A stretch of DNA of 64,000 nt, from NCBI GenBank assembly GCA_028641055.1, contig CM054058.1, positions 86,749,927-86,813,926 of the forward strand, written 5' to 3'. The first letter of the stretch is position 1; each line of letters starts with the position of its first letter. The position numbers were made by a program, and so were the translations under genes. This stretch comes from Alopecurus myosuroides (Eukaryota; Streptophyta; Magnoliopsida; Poales; Poaceae). Positions 24,104 to 35,800 of the stretch are shown piece by piece. The notes under the pieces were generated by a model. That model was not told the DNA's origin and ran no database searches. It saw only the letters and a program-made list of their open reading frames with translations.

Positions 24104-24539
24104 CGTTCCCACAGACGGCGCCAATTGTCGAATCTGCATCTCAACAAGTCCCTCGGGTGAACCCATAGGGTTTCAATTAGGAGAACCTATGGGCGCTGGT
24201 GACAATCATCGGCTAAACAGGGGGCATGATTTACCCAGGTTCGGGGCCCTCGTAGAGGTAAAACCCTTACTCCTGCCTCTGTCGATCTGTATTCATGAGT
24301 AGATCGGTTACAATGGGGGTTTGCTCAAGTCGAGAGTATGAGCTCGATCTCGATCCCGGGGAGGACTCAAACCCTAACCTAAAGTCGGTTACAAGTTTCC
24401 TAACTTGACCCGCAAGGCTTTGCGGGTGGGATCCAACTAGGCCTTCTAGAATAGTATAAGGCATCTCCTCTTGGGCTCAAGTTCTGGGCCTTGGACCGGG
24501 TATCCTTACTCGACAGGTCCAGGGTCCATCCTTTCGTCA
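24104..24539 (-). mobile_element. 5' LTR and primer binding site of Gypsy element B
   Basis: On the minus strand the LTR runs from TGACGAAAGG at 24539 to ATTCGACA at 24126 (414 bp). It is followed by TTGGCGCCGTCTGTGGG (about 24106-24124), a well-preserved Tat-type primer binding site. The 5 bases beyond the LTR (24540-24544, GTTGG) would be the target duplication, but the partner is lost with the deleted 3' end. The leader between the PBS and gag ATG 23659 is about 445 bp. Confidence 0.8.
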
Positions 24540-24757
24540 GTTGGCTAGTCGGAAGAGAGCCGAACTTGTACTGTGGCTACTCGGTAAAACCATATATAGA
24601 GAGATAGGCAGGAGTAGGGGTGTTATCTCCACACGAGGGCCCTGAACCTAGGTAGATTGTGTTATTTGCAGTGGTAGTGAGTGCGTCTATTCGACGTGCG
24701 ATCCCTCCCCGAATACCTACAGCGTCCATCGGCCCCAAACTTTAGCCATCCCATGGC
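24540..24757 (+). mobile_element. Fragment of a second element-A-type copy: LTR 3' part, PBS and gag start
   Basis: This matches 1305-1524 of element A with about 94% identity by eye. It covers the last ~180 bp of the LTR, the primer binding site and the first gag codon (CCATGGCAT). Because it runs past the LTR/PBS boundary into the internal domain, it is the 5' end of an element, not the missing 3' LTR of element A. It is truncated on the left by element B and on the right by a foldback sequence. Confidence 0.75.
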
Positions 24758-24958
24758 ATAGTTTGGAACTCCCTACTAACCTCCTATTTTTAGGAAGGTC
24801 ATGCCGAATTTTTTCATGAATACGACATGAAGTAAAATATTGGATATGAAAATGAGTTGCCACTTTGCCGGAATGTTGATTCATTTCCGTCTCGGCAAAG
24901 TTTGGCACTCCTCTAACCTCCGATTTGTAGGAAGGCCATGCAGATTTTTTTCGTGAAT

Positions 24959-25013
<55 letters not shown>

Positions 25014-25075
25014 AGGTTAGTAGGGAGTGCCAAACTATGCCGAGACAGAAATGAATCAACATTCCGGAAATAGTT
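24758..25075. mobile_element. Foldback (inverted-repeat) element with central TA microsatellite
   Basis: Arms at 24867-24921 and 25011-25067 are inverted copies of about 55 bp with a few mismatches (core TTTGGCACTCC / GGAGTGCCAAA). A third, partial copy in the same orientation as the left arm lies at 24752-24790. The loop holds a (TA)n run at 24963-25010. There is no coding capacity. It could be a foldback/MITE-like element or a fragment of a larger DNA transposon end. The family is not recognised. Confidence 0.6.
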
Positions 25076-25529
25076 GGCTACTCAATTTCATTCCACAACA
25101 AACTGCACACATTTAACGTCTCCATCACACACGACCATATTAAATCCGGTGAAATTTCACACATATATTGCATATCGCGTGTATCCAGATAAAATTCATA
25201 CAAACTCCTTTAATTATATATAAGAAATCATCCCACCTCAAATGATTAGATGGCTACACGAGATGATATCCGGAGAATTTTGGAGATTTGGAGAGAGAGG
25301 GGGTAATTCTAGATCTAGATGCCTAGGAGGGGAAAATTTTGGGTAGAAAGGGTGTTGGGAGGGAGATAAACCTAGATATACCAACTAAAATAATTTTTGT
25401 TGGTTCAAAAGAGAGGAGGAGGGTGGGGAAATTGGCATGAATTTGAGCTAGAGTGAGAAGGGGACAAGGTTAAGAAGAGTGTGGAGGAGGGGAAAGTGGG
25501 TGCTGGGGTGTGCTCACTTATGGCAGATC
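25076..25529. other. AT-rich noncoding stretch, unclassified
   Basis: No coding sequence or clear repeat structure. It contains G-rich GAGAGAGAGGGGG-type patches (25290-25500). It may be the body of the non-autonomous CACTA element that ends at 25796. Confidence 0.4.
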
Positions 25530-25796
25530 TGCCAGGTTAGCGCTGGCGAACAACTTTGCTTGTTCGCCAGCGGTAGCCCCCGTAGCGCTAGCGAACACAC
25601 GAGACTGTTCGCCAACGGTAGTGCTAGGTAGTGGCAGGTGCTCTAGCGAACACACATGAGCCTGATCGCCAGCGGTAAGTGGCATAGTGTTGGCGAACAT
25701 ATAACCGCGTTCGCCAGCGGTAATAGCGCTGGCAAACCTAGAAATGTGATCGCCAGCGCTATACTGGAGTGTATAAGCAATCTCCTGCTAGTGTGG
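25530..25796 (+). mobile_element. CACTA transposon 3' terminus with palindromic subterminal repeats
   Basis: About five stem-loop units follow each other with 40-62 bp spacing. Each has a GCTGGCGAAC-type left arm and a GTTCGCCAGCG-type right arm, with variable loops. The segment ends with TAGTG at 25792-25796, the diagnostic CACTA 3' terminus. Arrays of GC-rich subterminal motifs are the transposase-binding regions in En/Spm-type elements. I could not identify the matching CACTA 5' end within the window. Confidence 0.6.
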
Positions 25797-25876
25797 TTCT
25801 CAGACTTCTAGTATCACGTAAATTACGAACATATGAATGCATGAGATGTAAATGAATGAATATGAATGTTGTACCT

Positions 25877-26098
25877 GGTAGTGTTCATCGAACCATGTTG
25901 TCACAAGCCTTTTTCCAAAATTTCTCTTCCACTGATTGTGGCTTCGTCAACGAAGGTTAATCAAGAGTAAGATTATTAATCTTCGTAAAAAAGTGAGCCT
26001 TCAGCCTATAACGGTACTGGCGTAGACCTACTTGTATAATATTTTTGCACACTTTTACTGCTTGCTCATCATTTTCTTCCATGATAAAGTTTGACTAC
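25877..26098 (-). pseudogene. Plant transposase fragment (En/Spm-like)
   Basis: The minus-strand frame reads FIMEENDEQAVKVCKNIIQ, then RQYRYRLKAHFF and PQSVEEKFWKKACDNMVR, with one in-frame stop (TAA near 25960). This has the look of the plant transposase family carried by Ptta/En/Spm elements. It is bounded by a plausible acceptor (TTTTTGTAG) at 26098 and donor (CAG|GTACAA) near 25876, so it seems to be one exon. It lies outside the CACTA terminus at 25796 and so belongs to a different, older element. Assignment is by motif memory only. Confidence 0.45.
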
Positions 26099-26240
26099 AA
26101 AAACAGAGAAACAGATTGGCATATGTTCATTTTATGAAAGTAGTACATGAAACCATATTGTCATGAATACATAATATGACGGACACTCACCGAAATCCGG
26201 GTTAGTTATGCGGAATAATTACGTGTTCTTGCCTCGCCAG

Positions 26241-27462
26241 GTTATCCAAGACGGTATCCACCACATGGGGATTACGCGAAGGAATTCACCGTGGATCTCG
26301 AAGGTTTGCAGCGAATGAGGAAGGTAAATACCTCTAGCCCCCAAGTATTAAGACAAAACTATTCTTTCTGTTATTTGCCTTAATGCTTTTATTTTTTTTC
26401 CTGCTTATTTGAGTAAGCAACTTTTCCTTTGTTTATTTCTCAGCAAACTGCCGAGAACATTAACATGGAAGGTTTTGACAAGCTTACCATCAAGAACCAA
26501 GAGGTTAGATCTCTTCTTGGTATTCTTAATGGCAAGGACTCGGAACTGGCCGCAGTTCAGCAACAGCTGGAAGAGACAGCAGATAATACTTTGCTCCACT
26601 CTTTACTGTTGTTTCCTGAATTTTTGCTAAGTCTTTTTTCCGAGTTTTGAACTTCTTCAATTTTCATTCTTTCCAGCTTCTTTGGCTAAGGCCACGAAAA
26701 TTGCTGAAGATTCCGGCAATATCGTAGCCCTCCGAAAGGAAAACTCGGAGCTTTACAAGATGACTGTAAAGCTCCAGAAAGACCTGGAGGCCAGCCATCC
26801 GGCTGTCGGAATAGCCGAGTCCCGCGCTACTTCTCAAGCTAAGAAGGATGCAGCGACTATCCGAGACTTAGAGAATGCTCTCAATCAACACCTTGAAGAA
26901 GACATTACGTTTTCATTTCTTTTACCAAGTTTTTCATTATGCTTCCTTTTTCTCCTTCTATGTTTTTCTAATCATTCTTGATTTTTTCAACAGAAGGGAA
27001 TCCCTTTCTTACTCGGATCGATAGAATCCGGGATCTCGCGAAAATCATTGTTGGCCTCAAGACTGCCGGGATGCTACTTGTTAACAAGTGCATTCCCAAC
27101 AAAAGTGGTAATTTCTCGGAAGTTAGCAAACTTCAGGCGGCTATCGAAGAGTGGCAAACAAGAGGGAGTCCTGGCTCTGTTCTGCTGCCCGCGGTGGTGT
27201 GCGCATGGCCCTTGGGCTGATGCGCATGCATTACACCACCGCGAAATCCTGGCGCGTTGCTACCGGTATCCCTCAAGGATACACGGAAGCTCAGAGGGCC
27301 GATATCTTCGAGTCTGTCAAGGGGCATGCCTCCAAGATAGCTCGGATGGTGTCAACCTCCACATTCTACCCGGAGGAAGAAATTCTGCCAACTCCGGAGA
27401 ACCCAAGCGATAGCAACGACGATGATGATGATGATGATGCTGACTATGAAGACGCCATCTGA
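26241..27462 (+). pseudogene. Spliced antisense gene of Gypsy element C
   Basis: This lies beyond the integrase of element C and runs opposite to it, as in element A. Exons: 26241-26323 (donor AAG|GTAAAT), about 26444-26590, about 26677-26915, and 26994-27462. Acceptors TTTCTCAG, TTCCAG and CAACAG are clear. The two middle donors are no longer GT and look mutated. The product is mostly coiled coil (DSELAAVQQQLEET; ALRKENSELYKMTVKLQKDL; DAATIRDLENALNQHLEE), followed by an RDLAKIIVGLKTAGML domain. After a frameshift near 27160-27215 it ends in an acidic tail (DDDDDDDADYEDAI, TGA at 27460). The 5' exons are missing, because unrelated transposon sequence lies left of about 26205. Confidence 0.65.
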
Positions 27463-28105
27463 TTCCTGCGTAGCCAGCCGAGATAATAGAAAACATTACT
27501 ATTCTTCAATGTAATATCAGTTTGTAATGTTATCTATATTTTGTATAAACAAGTACTTTGTCCTTTTGCAGTAAAATTTGAGTCTTTGCAAGTTTTTAAT
27601 TCCTTTTGCTTCTAAGTTCTCTGGTTTTATGCCTTAACTTTCCTTAGTGTTTGAAGTAGCTAGAAAGTATGTAATCTTCACACTGAGTGACTGGGTTCAA
27701 ACCTATCAGTCAAAACTCGGAATCATGGATTATACTTAGGAACTTTTACTTTCTAATTCCAGTGACCCAACACACAAACAATCAGACAATACTTAGGAAA
27801 TAATAAGGAATTTTGAAAAAGTATGAAACTCAGGCACGCAGGCACAATCTGGGTTTCTTAAGCCTCCTTAGGCTATGCAAGCATTCAGTTTTTTAACTCC
27901 GAGCACGCAGGAAAAATTCGGGTTAACATTGAAGAATTTTGAAAGATTATTGGGAAATAGATAAGACAGACTTATGCTTTGAACAGAAATGACAAGACAA
28001 AACAAAATGCATGAATTCCGACAACTTTATTTAATGATCTCAAAGATGTTTACATAGAATTTGAACTAAGTGTAGAAGGGACGTAACTGCTGAATGCTCC
28101 AGGGC
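27463..28105. other. Spacer between convergent genes of element C
   Basis: AT-rich, no reading frame. The antisense gene ends at its left edge and pol ends at its right edge, so the two transcription units face each other across about 640 bp. This matches the 636-bp spacer of element A. Confidence 0.6.
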
Positions 28106-28207
28106 CTATTTTTCTTTTCCAAGTTCTACATCTATATTTCTCTTCCTCTTGCGATTCGGATTTTTTGGGCCATCCTCCGTGTCTTGAATATCTACAAGGT
28201 AAAAAGC
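28106..28207 (-). pseudogene. pol: C-terminal end of element C integrase, split off by an insertion
   Basis: The minus frame reads FYLVDIQDTEDGPKNPNRKR and ends at TAG 28106-28108. It joins in frame with the integrase tail at 31962 once the 28208-31961 insertion and one target-duplication copy are removed. Confidence 0.75.
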
Positions 28208-31200
28208 TGTGACGCCCCGAGATCGGGCACTATGCAGATTTCAGCATTTCCGCCAAAATCCACATAATAACCGATTCCAGGTTGCCACTTGTGATAACAT
28301 TACAACAGTTCACGAATATTCCACAACAACAACAGAGGAGGTATATACAAGACGACTCAAACGAGTCAAGGATACAACTGATACAATACAAAGATCCAAA
28401 TAACAGCGGAAGAAGCAACATAGTGTCCGACTACGGAGAAGATACAAATTGGACTAAGAGTTCTGAAGATAACCGATGGCGTCCAATCCCTGCCCAGGCC
28501 AAGCCGGAGGGATTCCCAAGCTAACGTCGTCAGACTTCAAACCTGTTGACTGCAATGTGGAATATGCAGCCACGAAATGGATTCGTGGGTCAGTACTATT
28601 AAGTACTGGCAAGTGGATAAACCATACTCACAAGATACTAGCGTAACCAATCATCACAAGATACAAATACTTTGGGTAGAACGGAAGAAAGGGATTATTG
28701 CAAAGAAGCGGCAGCGGGCTGCACTAACTAACTACAGAGACGCGCTACAACATCCGGCTAAAAGAAAGGGATAAGATAGCGCGACAAAACCAACTATAAC
28801 TACTCACCAAACAATACCCATCCAGTGTTACCCCCTACTAAGGAAGCAACCAAAGGAAACTCACACTGTAGATTAAGGTGACATTCATTTTTATGGTGGA
28901 GGTAATCTATATTACTAGTCAAGTTATCATCGTTAAGTGTAAGTTGTCTGAGTACTTGTTAGCCAGCACTTTCACCAAGTCATCCATAACCGCGGACAAC
29001 ACGGCTTCTCGAGAAGATTAACCCTGCAGGGATGCACCAATTTGGCCGTACACGTAAGAATGACCCGCCAGATGGAAAGGCCCTTCCACCAAGCGAGACA
29101 CTCAACACAACCCAACTCTTCTTCACATCAAGCCCAAAGAACCCCGTGCAATTGAGCGCACGAATAATCAAGCCCCACGAAGAAAAGGGGACCCTCATAG
29201 CACTCTAAGAACGTGTCTCCCTTAATGCCGACTACAAAAGTTCCACCCTGGCGCCAAGGGTTCGCACCTGCATATGCATGCGGCAAATGGAAAACCCGAA
29301 CTAAATGAGGCGATTTGGACGAGATGCGAATCGAATCAAGTTGCGGGGGGCGCCCATACTCGCTTCCCACATGCGGTTAGTGCGCTCATCATGGATCGGA
29401 GGATAAGACCCTTCCTAATTAAGGTCGACACTAGCAGGCCTCAAAACCACGGCGGGCCACCTGCCGGTGCCTTATCATCAAATTAATATTACCCAAAACA
29501 TTAACATGTTGTTGATTGAATTGAAAGCCAACTATCGACTAAACAGATGATAGGACAAAGGACAACAGGACTCGAGCGCAAACAAACCTAAGCATGCAAC
29601 TACGACACGAGGGCCAACGGGGTAAACAAACAACAGTTAATAGGAAGTGGAAGGAAGGCTATATCATGGTTGCAAGCAAAACATATGATAGGATCGAGAC
29701 ACAAGCATCGAATCATAAGGCATAAAGATAACGGAAAGAATCGGTAACAAGTGATGAAAGGCAGCCATAGGTAGCAAGTGAGTATACTTGCCTGGAATCC
29801 AGCAAGTAGAGGTACATCCGCAGAACTTGTCGTTGCTCACATCATCTCAACGTCCTATCCGCGAAGAAGCAACGAACTAGAACAAACACCGGATGCAACA
29901 ATTACTACTACGGCAAAAGATCCAGCATGATCCTATTTTATATGCATGACATGGCAAGGTGCAACACCAGATGCAACTTAGACAATTTAATCGGAACCGG
30001 AGTCCGGACAAATAATTATTGGTGCAAGTTGTTTATCTAGCCATCATATTAAATGTTGTTTAACATGGAAAACAATAAGTAGGTGAGCTAAACAAGATTA
30101 AATGGAATAGGGCAATATTTAGTTAATACCCCAACACATTCCATATTTATTTAATAGGTGAACATGCATAACACAAACTAAGATGCAACATACAAAATTC
30201 AAACATGAGCATGGATGGCATATTAATATTCCTTGCATTTTTCTGGTTGGAAAACATATTTTATATGTTCAAAAAGAATTTAGTTTGACCAAGTTATTAA
30301 TTTAGCAATTTTAAATGAATTAAACAAGATTTAAATTATTTAACCAATTTTAATTATTCAAAACAGGAAACAAAGTTTATATTTGGAAAGCTTGTTCAAT
30401 TTTGCATGGAAACCATATTTTACATTTTAAATTTGGAGTTCATTTGAATTATTTATAAGCATTTGAAAACCAGGGGCTATTCTGTAATTTTCTGAGGACT
30501 TAAAAGAAAACAGAGAGTTCAGACAAGCCCCTAGGGTTTCTGTCACGCAGTGCAGATCTACACTGGGTCACTGACCAGTGGGGTCAGTGCCCTGCTGGCA
30601 CCACGTGGCTTGGGGCATGCTGTGTGGACTGTCAGGGTCGATGACAGGTGGGGTCACCACCCTGTTCGCGAAATGGTAAAAAAAAGGTTTAATCGCGCGT
30701 GGGGGGTTCGAACCCGCAACGCGCTGCTCAGATCTGACGGACAGCACCACTGCGCTGCGCTGCACTTTGTGAGTCAGAGAGGGTTTGCTTCGTTTTGAAC
30801 AGATCCAAGCGCATGCAACAGTTTTCTGACGAAACTGAAGCGCGACGGTGCAAGGCGGAGGGAGATCGACGACGGTGACCATAAACTGGCGACGCCGTCG
30901 TGCGTGTGCATGCAGGGGTTGTTCAGGAACCAGTGGGGCGTGCGTGCGTGTGCTTGGAAGGTCAGGAAACGCACGGGAGCTTGCTCGATTACGGCCATGG
31001 CGGCACGACAGCGGAAGATGCAGTAGGTTCAGAAATTTCCCTAGCAAAACAGGAAGCGAGGAGGCTGGGGAAAGACATGGATCGTTGGGGTGTCTCACCA
31101 GGAGGTGGTTGAGGTAGCTGGGCAAGGCTGCCGTGGCCGAAGACAACGAGGCGACATTGAAGTTCAGAAGATGCCGAAGAGGAAGCAGAGGGATTCCGGC

Positions 31201-31961
31201 GTCGTGGAGGCTGCTCGTGCTTGGCGTTGCGGTAGTAGAGGTAGTAGAGGTCTCGGCGGTGCTGCACGTGTCCTTAGCGTGGCCGGAGGTGAACCATGGC
31301 GGCGTGTCGTCGGCAAGCTTCTCTGCTGTTCTTCCCCCAAAACGCCAAAATTCAGAGGATAAAAGGAAGGGGAAGAGAAGAACGGAGGCGGAGAGGACGG
31401 TTTGGTGAGATGCAGATAGGGTCTAGGGTTGAGAGGGGATTGCTTGGGGGAGGGGAAGATAAGGAGGGAGCGTGGAGGAGCAGGTGAGGATCGGGTGCGC
31501 TGCTCGTGTCTCTGCTCGCTTTTCTTCAGAAAAGCAGTGGGGAGCAGGTGGGGATGACGACACCCCCTTGACCGGGTTGTGTGGCCATGTAGCTACTGGG
31601 CTGGGTTGTAGGTGGGCTGTATGCCTGCCTCCCCAGCCCGAGTTGGTTTTTTTTTATTCTTTTCCTTTTTTTTGTAAAAGAAAGAGAGATGAGAAAGAAT
31701 TTGAGGGGGTTTTGAAAACTCCAAAAATTATGAAAATAATTTCTATGCAATCAGCATTTAAAATGCCCAGTTGCACAAACTTTTGTTTTTGAAATCTTTA
31801 AAATATTTGCTAATTTGAATTGGATTGAATTTTGGGTGAAATTTTTAAATTGGTTTGAATTTTTAAATGATTTGGAAAACAAAGTGCAATGCATATGACG
31901 CAATGCAATGCGAAAAGAAAAACAACCAAACCTAATTGGGGGAAATTCCCCGGGTGTTACA
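28208..31961 (-). mobile_element. 3754-bp TG...CA insertion, probable large solo LTR
   Basis: The ends are TGTGACGCCCC (28208, + strand) and GGGTGTTACA (31961). The minus strand therefore starts TGTAACACCC and ends GGGGCGTCACA. It is flanked by a 5-bp target duplication, AAAGC (28203-28207) and TAAGC (31962-31966), with one mismatch. The uninterrupted pol reading shows that AAAGC was the original sequence. No primer binding site, polypurine tract, internal LTR or polymerase coding is visible, so a single very long LTR left by recombination is the simplest reading. Long LTRs starting TGTAACACCC occur in Tekay/Del-type chromoviruses, but that assignment is tentative. A large non-autonomous (LARD) element is the alternative. 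The open frames at about 30550-31500 on both strands lie in a GC-rich patch and look fortuitous. Confidence 0.7.
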
Positions 31962-34900
31962 TAAGCTCCATTCTTCAGAGCGTTTCTAATGACAAATGGT
32001 CCTTACCAGGTTGGGGCTAACTTGTGTTTTCTATCCTGTACCAATCTTAGCACCAAAATCACGTTCTTTGAAAGATCGATGTTTGATTTTTCGACTATGG
32101 TATCATCGTAAACCTTGCTGATAAATGGCAGATCTTTGTAACACTAGGTCTCGTTCTTCTTCTAAGAGATCGACGACATCCTGTCGTGCGTTTTCAGCAT
32201 CCGAATCATCGTATGCTTGCACTCTTGGGCTATGGATCATGTCAATGGGAAGCACTGCTTCTATGCCATAAACCAAGAAAAAAGGTGTTTGACCAGTTGA
32301 TCTATTTGGCGTCGTTCGAATACTCCAAAGCATGGAAGGTAGTTCATCTACCCATGCTCCAGCTGCTCTATGAAGAGGAGATTCGATTCTTGGATGTATT
32401 CCTTGCTGGATTGAACTATTTATTCGTTCAACTTGTCCATTGGATTGTGGGTGTGCCACCGATGCCAGATCTAGGTGGATTCCCGTTTGTTGGCAATATT
32501 TTTCCAACTCTCCAATGGCGAAATTTGTCCCGTTATCGGTGATTATACTATGTGGAACGCCGTATCGCATGACGAAATTTCTGGAAGTTACACCATCAAG
32601 TTTTTTTGATGGGTTTGGCTTCCACCCACTTGTTATACTTATCCACTGCAACGAGTAGATTTGTAAGTCCGCCTCTTGCAGTTTTGAATGGTGTCATCAT
32701 ATCTAGCCTCAGACCACAAATGGTCATGTTATGGGATAGTTTTGAGTGCTTGAGCTGGCATATTTGTCTGCTTGGCGTAATACTGACATCCGGCACAAGT
32801 GTTCACTATGTGCTCCACGTCTGTCTTGGCTGTGAGCCAGAAAACACCTGCATGGAATGCTTTTTTAACTATGCTTTTTGATTGAGCATGATGTTTGCAA
32901 TCTCCTGCGTGGATTTCTTGCAAAATTTTCCGTCCTTCTTCTGGTGAAATACATCGCTGAAAAATTCCGACAGTACTGTGTTTCTACAGGCAACCATTGA
33001 TTACCGTGTATCCTTTGAATCAGCGTTGTATGTGACTTTGCAAGACTTCATCTGCTCCGTCCGGGAACTTCTAATCAACTAAGAAGTTTAAGTATGCAAT
33101 TGTCCAATCCGGGTTAACAAGCAGAACTTCTATTGACTCGGAAACTAGAGGATAGTAAACATCTTCACCTTTTATTGATGGTTCATGCAAATGTTGGACG
33201 AACACACCAGGTAGTAAAGTTTTTACTCTTTCCGAGCCCATGCGGGCTAAAGTATTCACGTTCCAATTTTCTTCCCTTTTGATATGAAGTACCTTAAATC
33301 CTAGGAAGCAAATGGCAAACTCGTCAACTGTTCTCCGATATTCGGCCATGATGGGGCTTTTGGCATCCCATGTTTGTTTTAGATGATGCTGCACCAAGTC
33401 GAAGTCACCATAGAACTGTATACACTTGACGCCAATCTCCTTTTCAATATGCAAGCCATGAAGCAATGCTTCGTATTCTGCCACATTGTTGCTGGCATTG
33501 AAGTGTATTTGTAATACATATTCCATAATGTCAACTTTTGGAGATTTTAGCACTCACCGGCTTCATCGCCCTCTTTCATTTTGGATCCATCAAAATGCAT
33601 GATCCAATATTCTGACTCTGGCATTGGTGTGTTGTCCATTGCTTCTGTACAATCGTCAACAAAATCTGCCAAAACCTAGGATTTCATTGTCATCCTGGGT
33701 TGGTACTTAATGTCGAACGTAGCCAGCTCTATGCCCCATTTGGCAACTCAGCCTGTTGCATCCGCATTGTTGATGATATCCCCAAGTGGTGCTTTGCTTA
33801 CCACTTCTATGTAATGTCCTTGGAAATAATGGCGGAGTTTCTGAGACACGAAAAACACGCCATATGCCAGTTTTTGATAATGTGGATACCTTTGTTTTGA
33901 TTCAGAGAATACCTCGCCGACGTAGTAAACCGGATACTGATCTGGTATGCTTTGTGCGTCCTTGCGCCTTCCCACGATTATTATCAATGCACTGATAACC
34001 CAGTTAGTTGCTGTAAGATACGGTAACATGGGTTCTTCGTCCTTTGGCGATGCCGAAACCGGAGCTTTCATCGAAGTTTCTTTTAACTAGGTTAACGTTT
34101 TGTCCGCTTCTTCTGTCCATTAAAATTTGTCGGATTTCTTCAATAATTTGTGTAATGGCAGAACTTTATCACCAAGCCGACTTATAAACCTGCTTACGCC
34201 GGCTGCGGAACCCGTCAGTCTTTGGACATCTTTTAGACACGTAGGTCTTTTGATGTTTAAGATTGCTTTGATCTTTTCCGTATTTACTTCTATTCCTCTG
34301 TGAGAAACTATGAAACCCAAAAGCTTTCCTGAGGGAACCCCGAATATGCACTTTAATGGATTCAACTTCATTTTGTAAGTGCGTAGATTATCGAAAGTTT
34401 CTCGTAGATCTTCAAGGAGTGTATCCTTTTCCTTGGAAACTTTGGCGATATCGTCCACGTAAACATGCACGTTTTTGCCAATTTGACTATGAAAACATCT
34501 TTGCATGCAACGCTGGTATGTTGCACCTACGTTCTTCTGGGCAAAAGGCATGGTTATGTAATAGTGTGTTCCATAGGGTGTTATGAAAGAGGTTTTTATT
34601 TGATATTCTTCTTTCTGCTACCCGGAATAAGCATCCAAAAAGCATAAAATCCCAGAGCCAGCAGTGGCATCTATTATTTGATAGATCCGCGGTAACGCGA
34701 ACCTATCCTTTGGACACAATTTGTTCAATCCAGTGTAATCTATGCACATCCTAAGAATAATACTATCCTTCTTCGTGACTAATACTGGGTCCGTAGACCA
34801 ATCAGTATGTATAACTTCCCGGATAAAATCAGCTGCTAAAAGCCGGATAATTTCCTTGCCAATAACCTTCCGTCTTCTTCCATCAAAACAACGGAGACAT

Positions 34901-35800
34901 TGTTTGATGGGTTTTGATCCTGGGATCACCTTCAATTGGTGCTCAGCAAGTTCCCTAGGCCGGTAGATCCGGCATGTCCACACGACACCAGGCAAAAATA
35001 TCCAAGTTCTCATGGAGGATCTTGATGAGCGTGCTTTCATATGCGTCAGTCATTCCCGTTCCCACACCGACAAACTTTGACGGATCTTTGGGGTCTAGGA
35101 TGTTCTGCTTTGTATTCTCCGATGCTTTGAAGCTATCTGCCGGCTTCCGGCTTTCTTTTCCTGCTGGCATTTTTCTCGGTGATACTTCTTTAGCCAGCTC
35201 CTTCAGCTCTTCCTTCCTTATTATTTGTTCACCGCAAAGTGCGTTTCCTCTTTCTAGCATGTTTGCTAGCTTCAAAACTCCTGAAATAGTGATTACTTTG
35301 CTTTTCGGCCCCGGCATCTTGAGCTTGTTGTAGATGTAACATGATCTTGCCATGAACTTGGCGAAAGTCGGACGTCCGAGTATTGCGTGATACACGCTCT
35401 CGAATGAGATCTTTTCCTGGGGTAAGTGTTCTCTTTTACCAAAGGATAATTTCTCCTAGGGATTGTGCTTGCCTACCCCGAACAATGTCGTGGAAGCGCA
35501 CGTTGCTGTGTTTGAGCTGAGTCTCGGAGAGATGCAACAGCTTCAATGTACTTAAGTACAGGATATTGATACTCGATCCTCCATCCATCAGCACTCTTTT
35601 GAGCCTAGTGTTTTGCACAATAGGGCTTACTACCAAAGCATGTGTGCCTGGTTCTGGGATATTTCTGGGATGATCTGACTGATCCCATGTAATTGGCTTA
35701 TTTGAGTACTTCAAGTACTTTGGTGTTGGAGGTATCACCGCATTGATTTCTCGAAGTATCCGCTTTGCCTGTTTGGATGAGGGAGTTGCAAGAAAGTTAG
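31962..35800 (-). pseudogene. pol: pol of Gypsy element C: protease, RT, RNase H, second RNase H, integrase
   Basis: Read on the minus strand. Protease has D-G-G-S at about 35585 (VLMDGGSSINILY). RT N-terminal part is at 35395-34618 (VIHTDWSTDPVLV, LCFLDAYSG), with catalytic YVDD at about 34460. RNase H is at about 34071-33750. An archaeal-type second RNase H is at about 33590-33290 (LQIHFNASNNVAEYEALLHG). The integrase zinc domain is at 32920-32790 (HHAQSK...CAGC). Integrase core has Asp, Asp, Glu in LDMMTPF (about 32715), TDNGTNF (about 32540) and GQVERIN (about 32430), followed by FFLVYGIEAVLP. Frames change several times, for example at an A-run near 32603, and stops interrupt. The Tat-lineage layout is the same as element A, but the protein sequences differ enough to be another family. 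Confidence 0.85.

Noticed and set aside
24545..24757. 3' LTR of element A
   Set aside because: The match continues through the primer binding site into the gag ATG, so it is the 5' end of a second copy.
25518..25700. 60-codon minus-strand frame in the CACTA end
   Set aside because: It simply translates the palindromic subterminal repeats.
30700..30760. tRNA-like GGGTTCGAACCC motif
   Set aside because: Only the T-loop-like palindrome is present. No acceptor stem, D arm or anticodon arm can be formed around it.
30550..31790. Overlapping frames in the GC-rich island of the large solo LTR as genes
   Set aside because: Open frames occur in four or more overlapping phases, as expected from GC-rich sequence. 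No domains.
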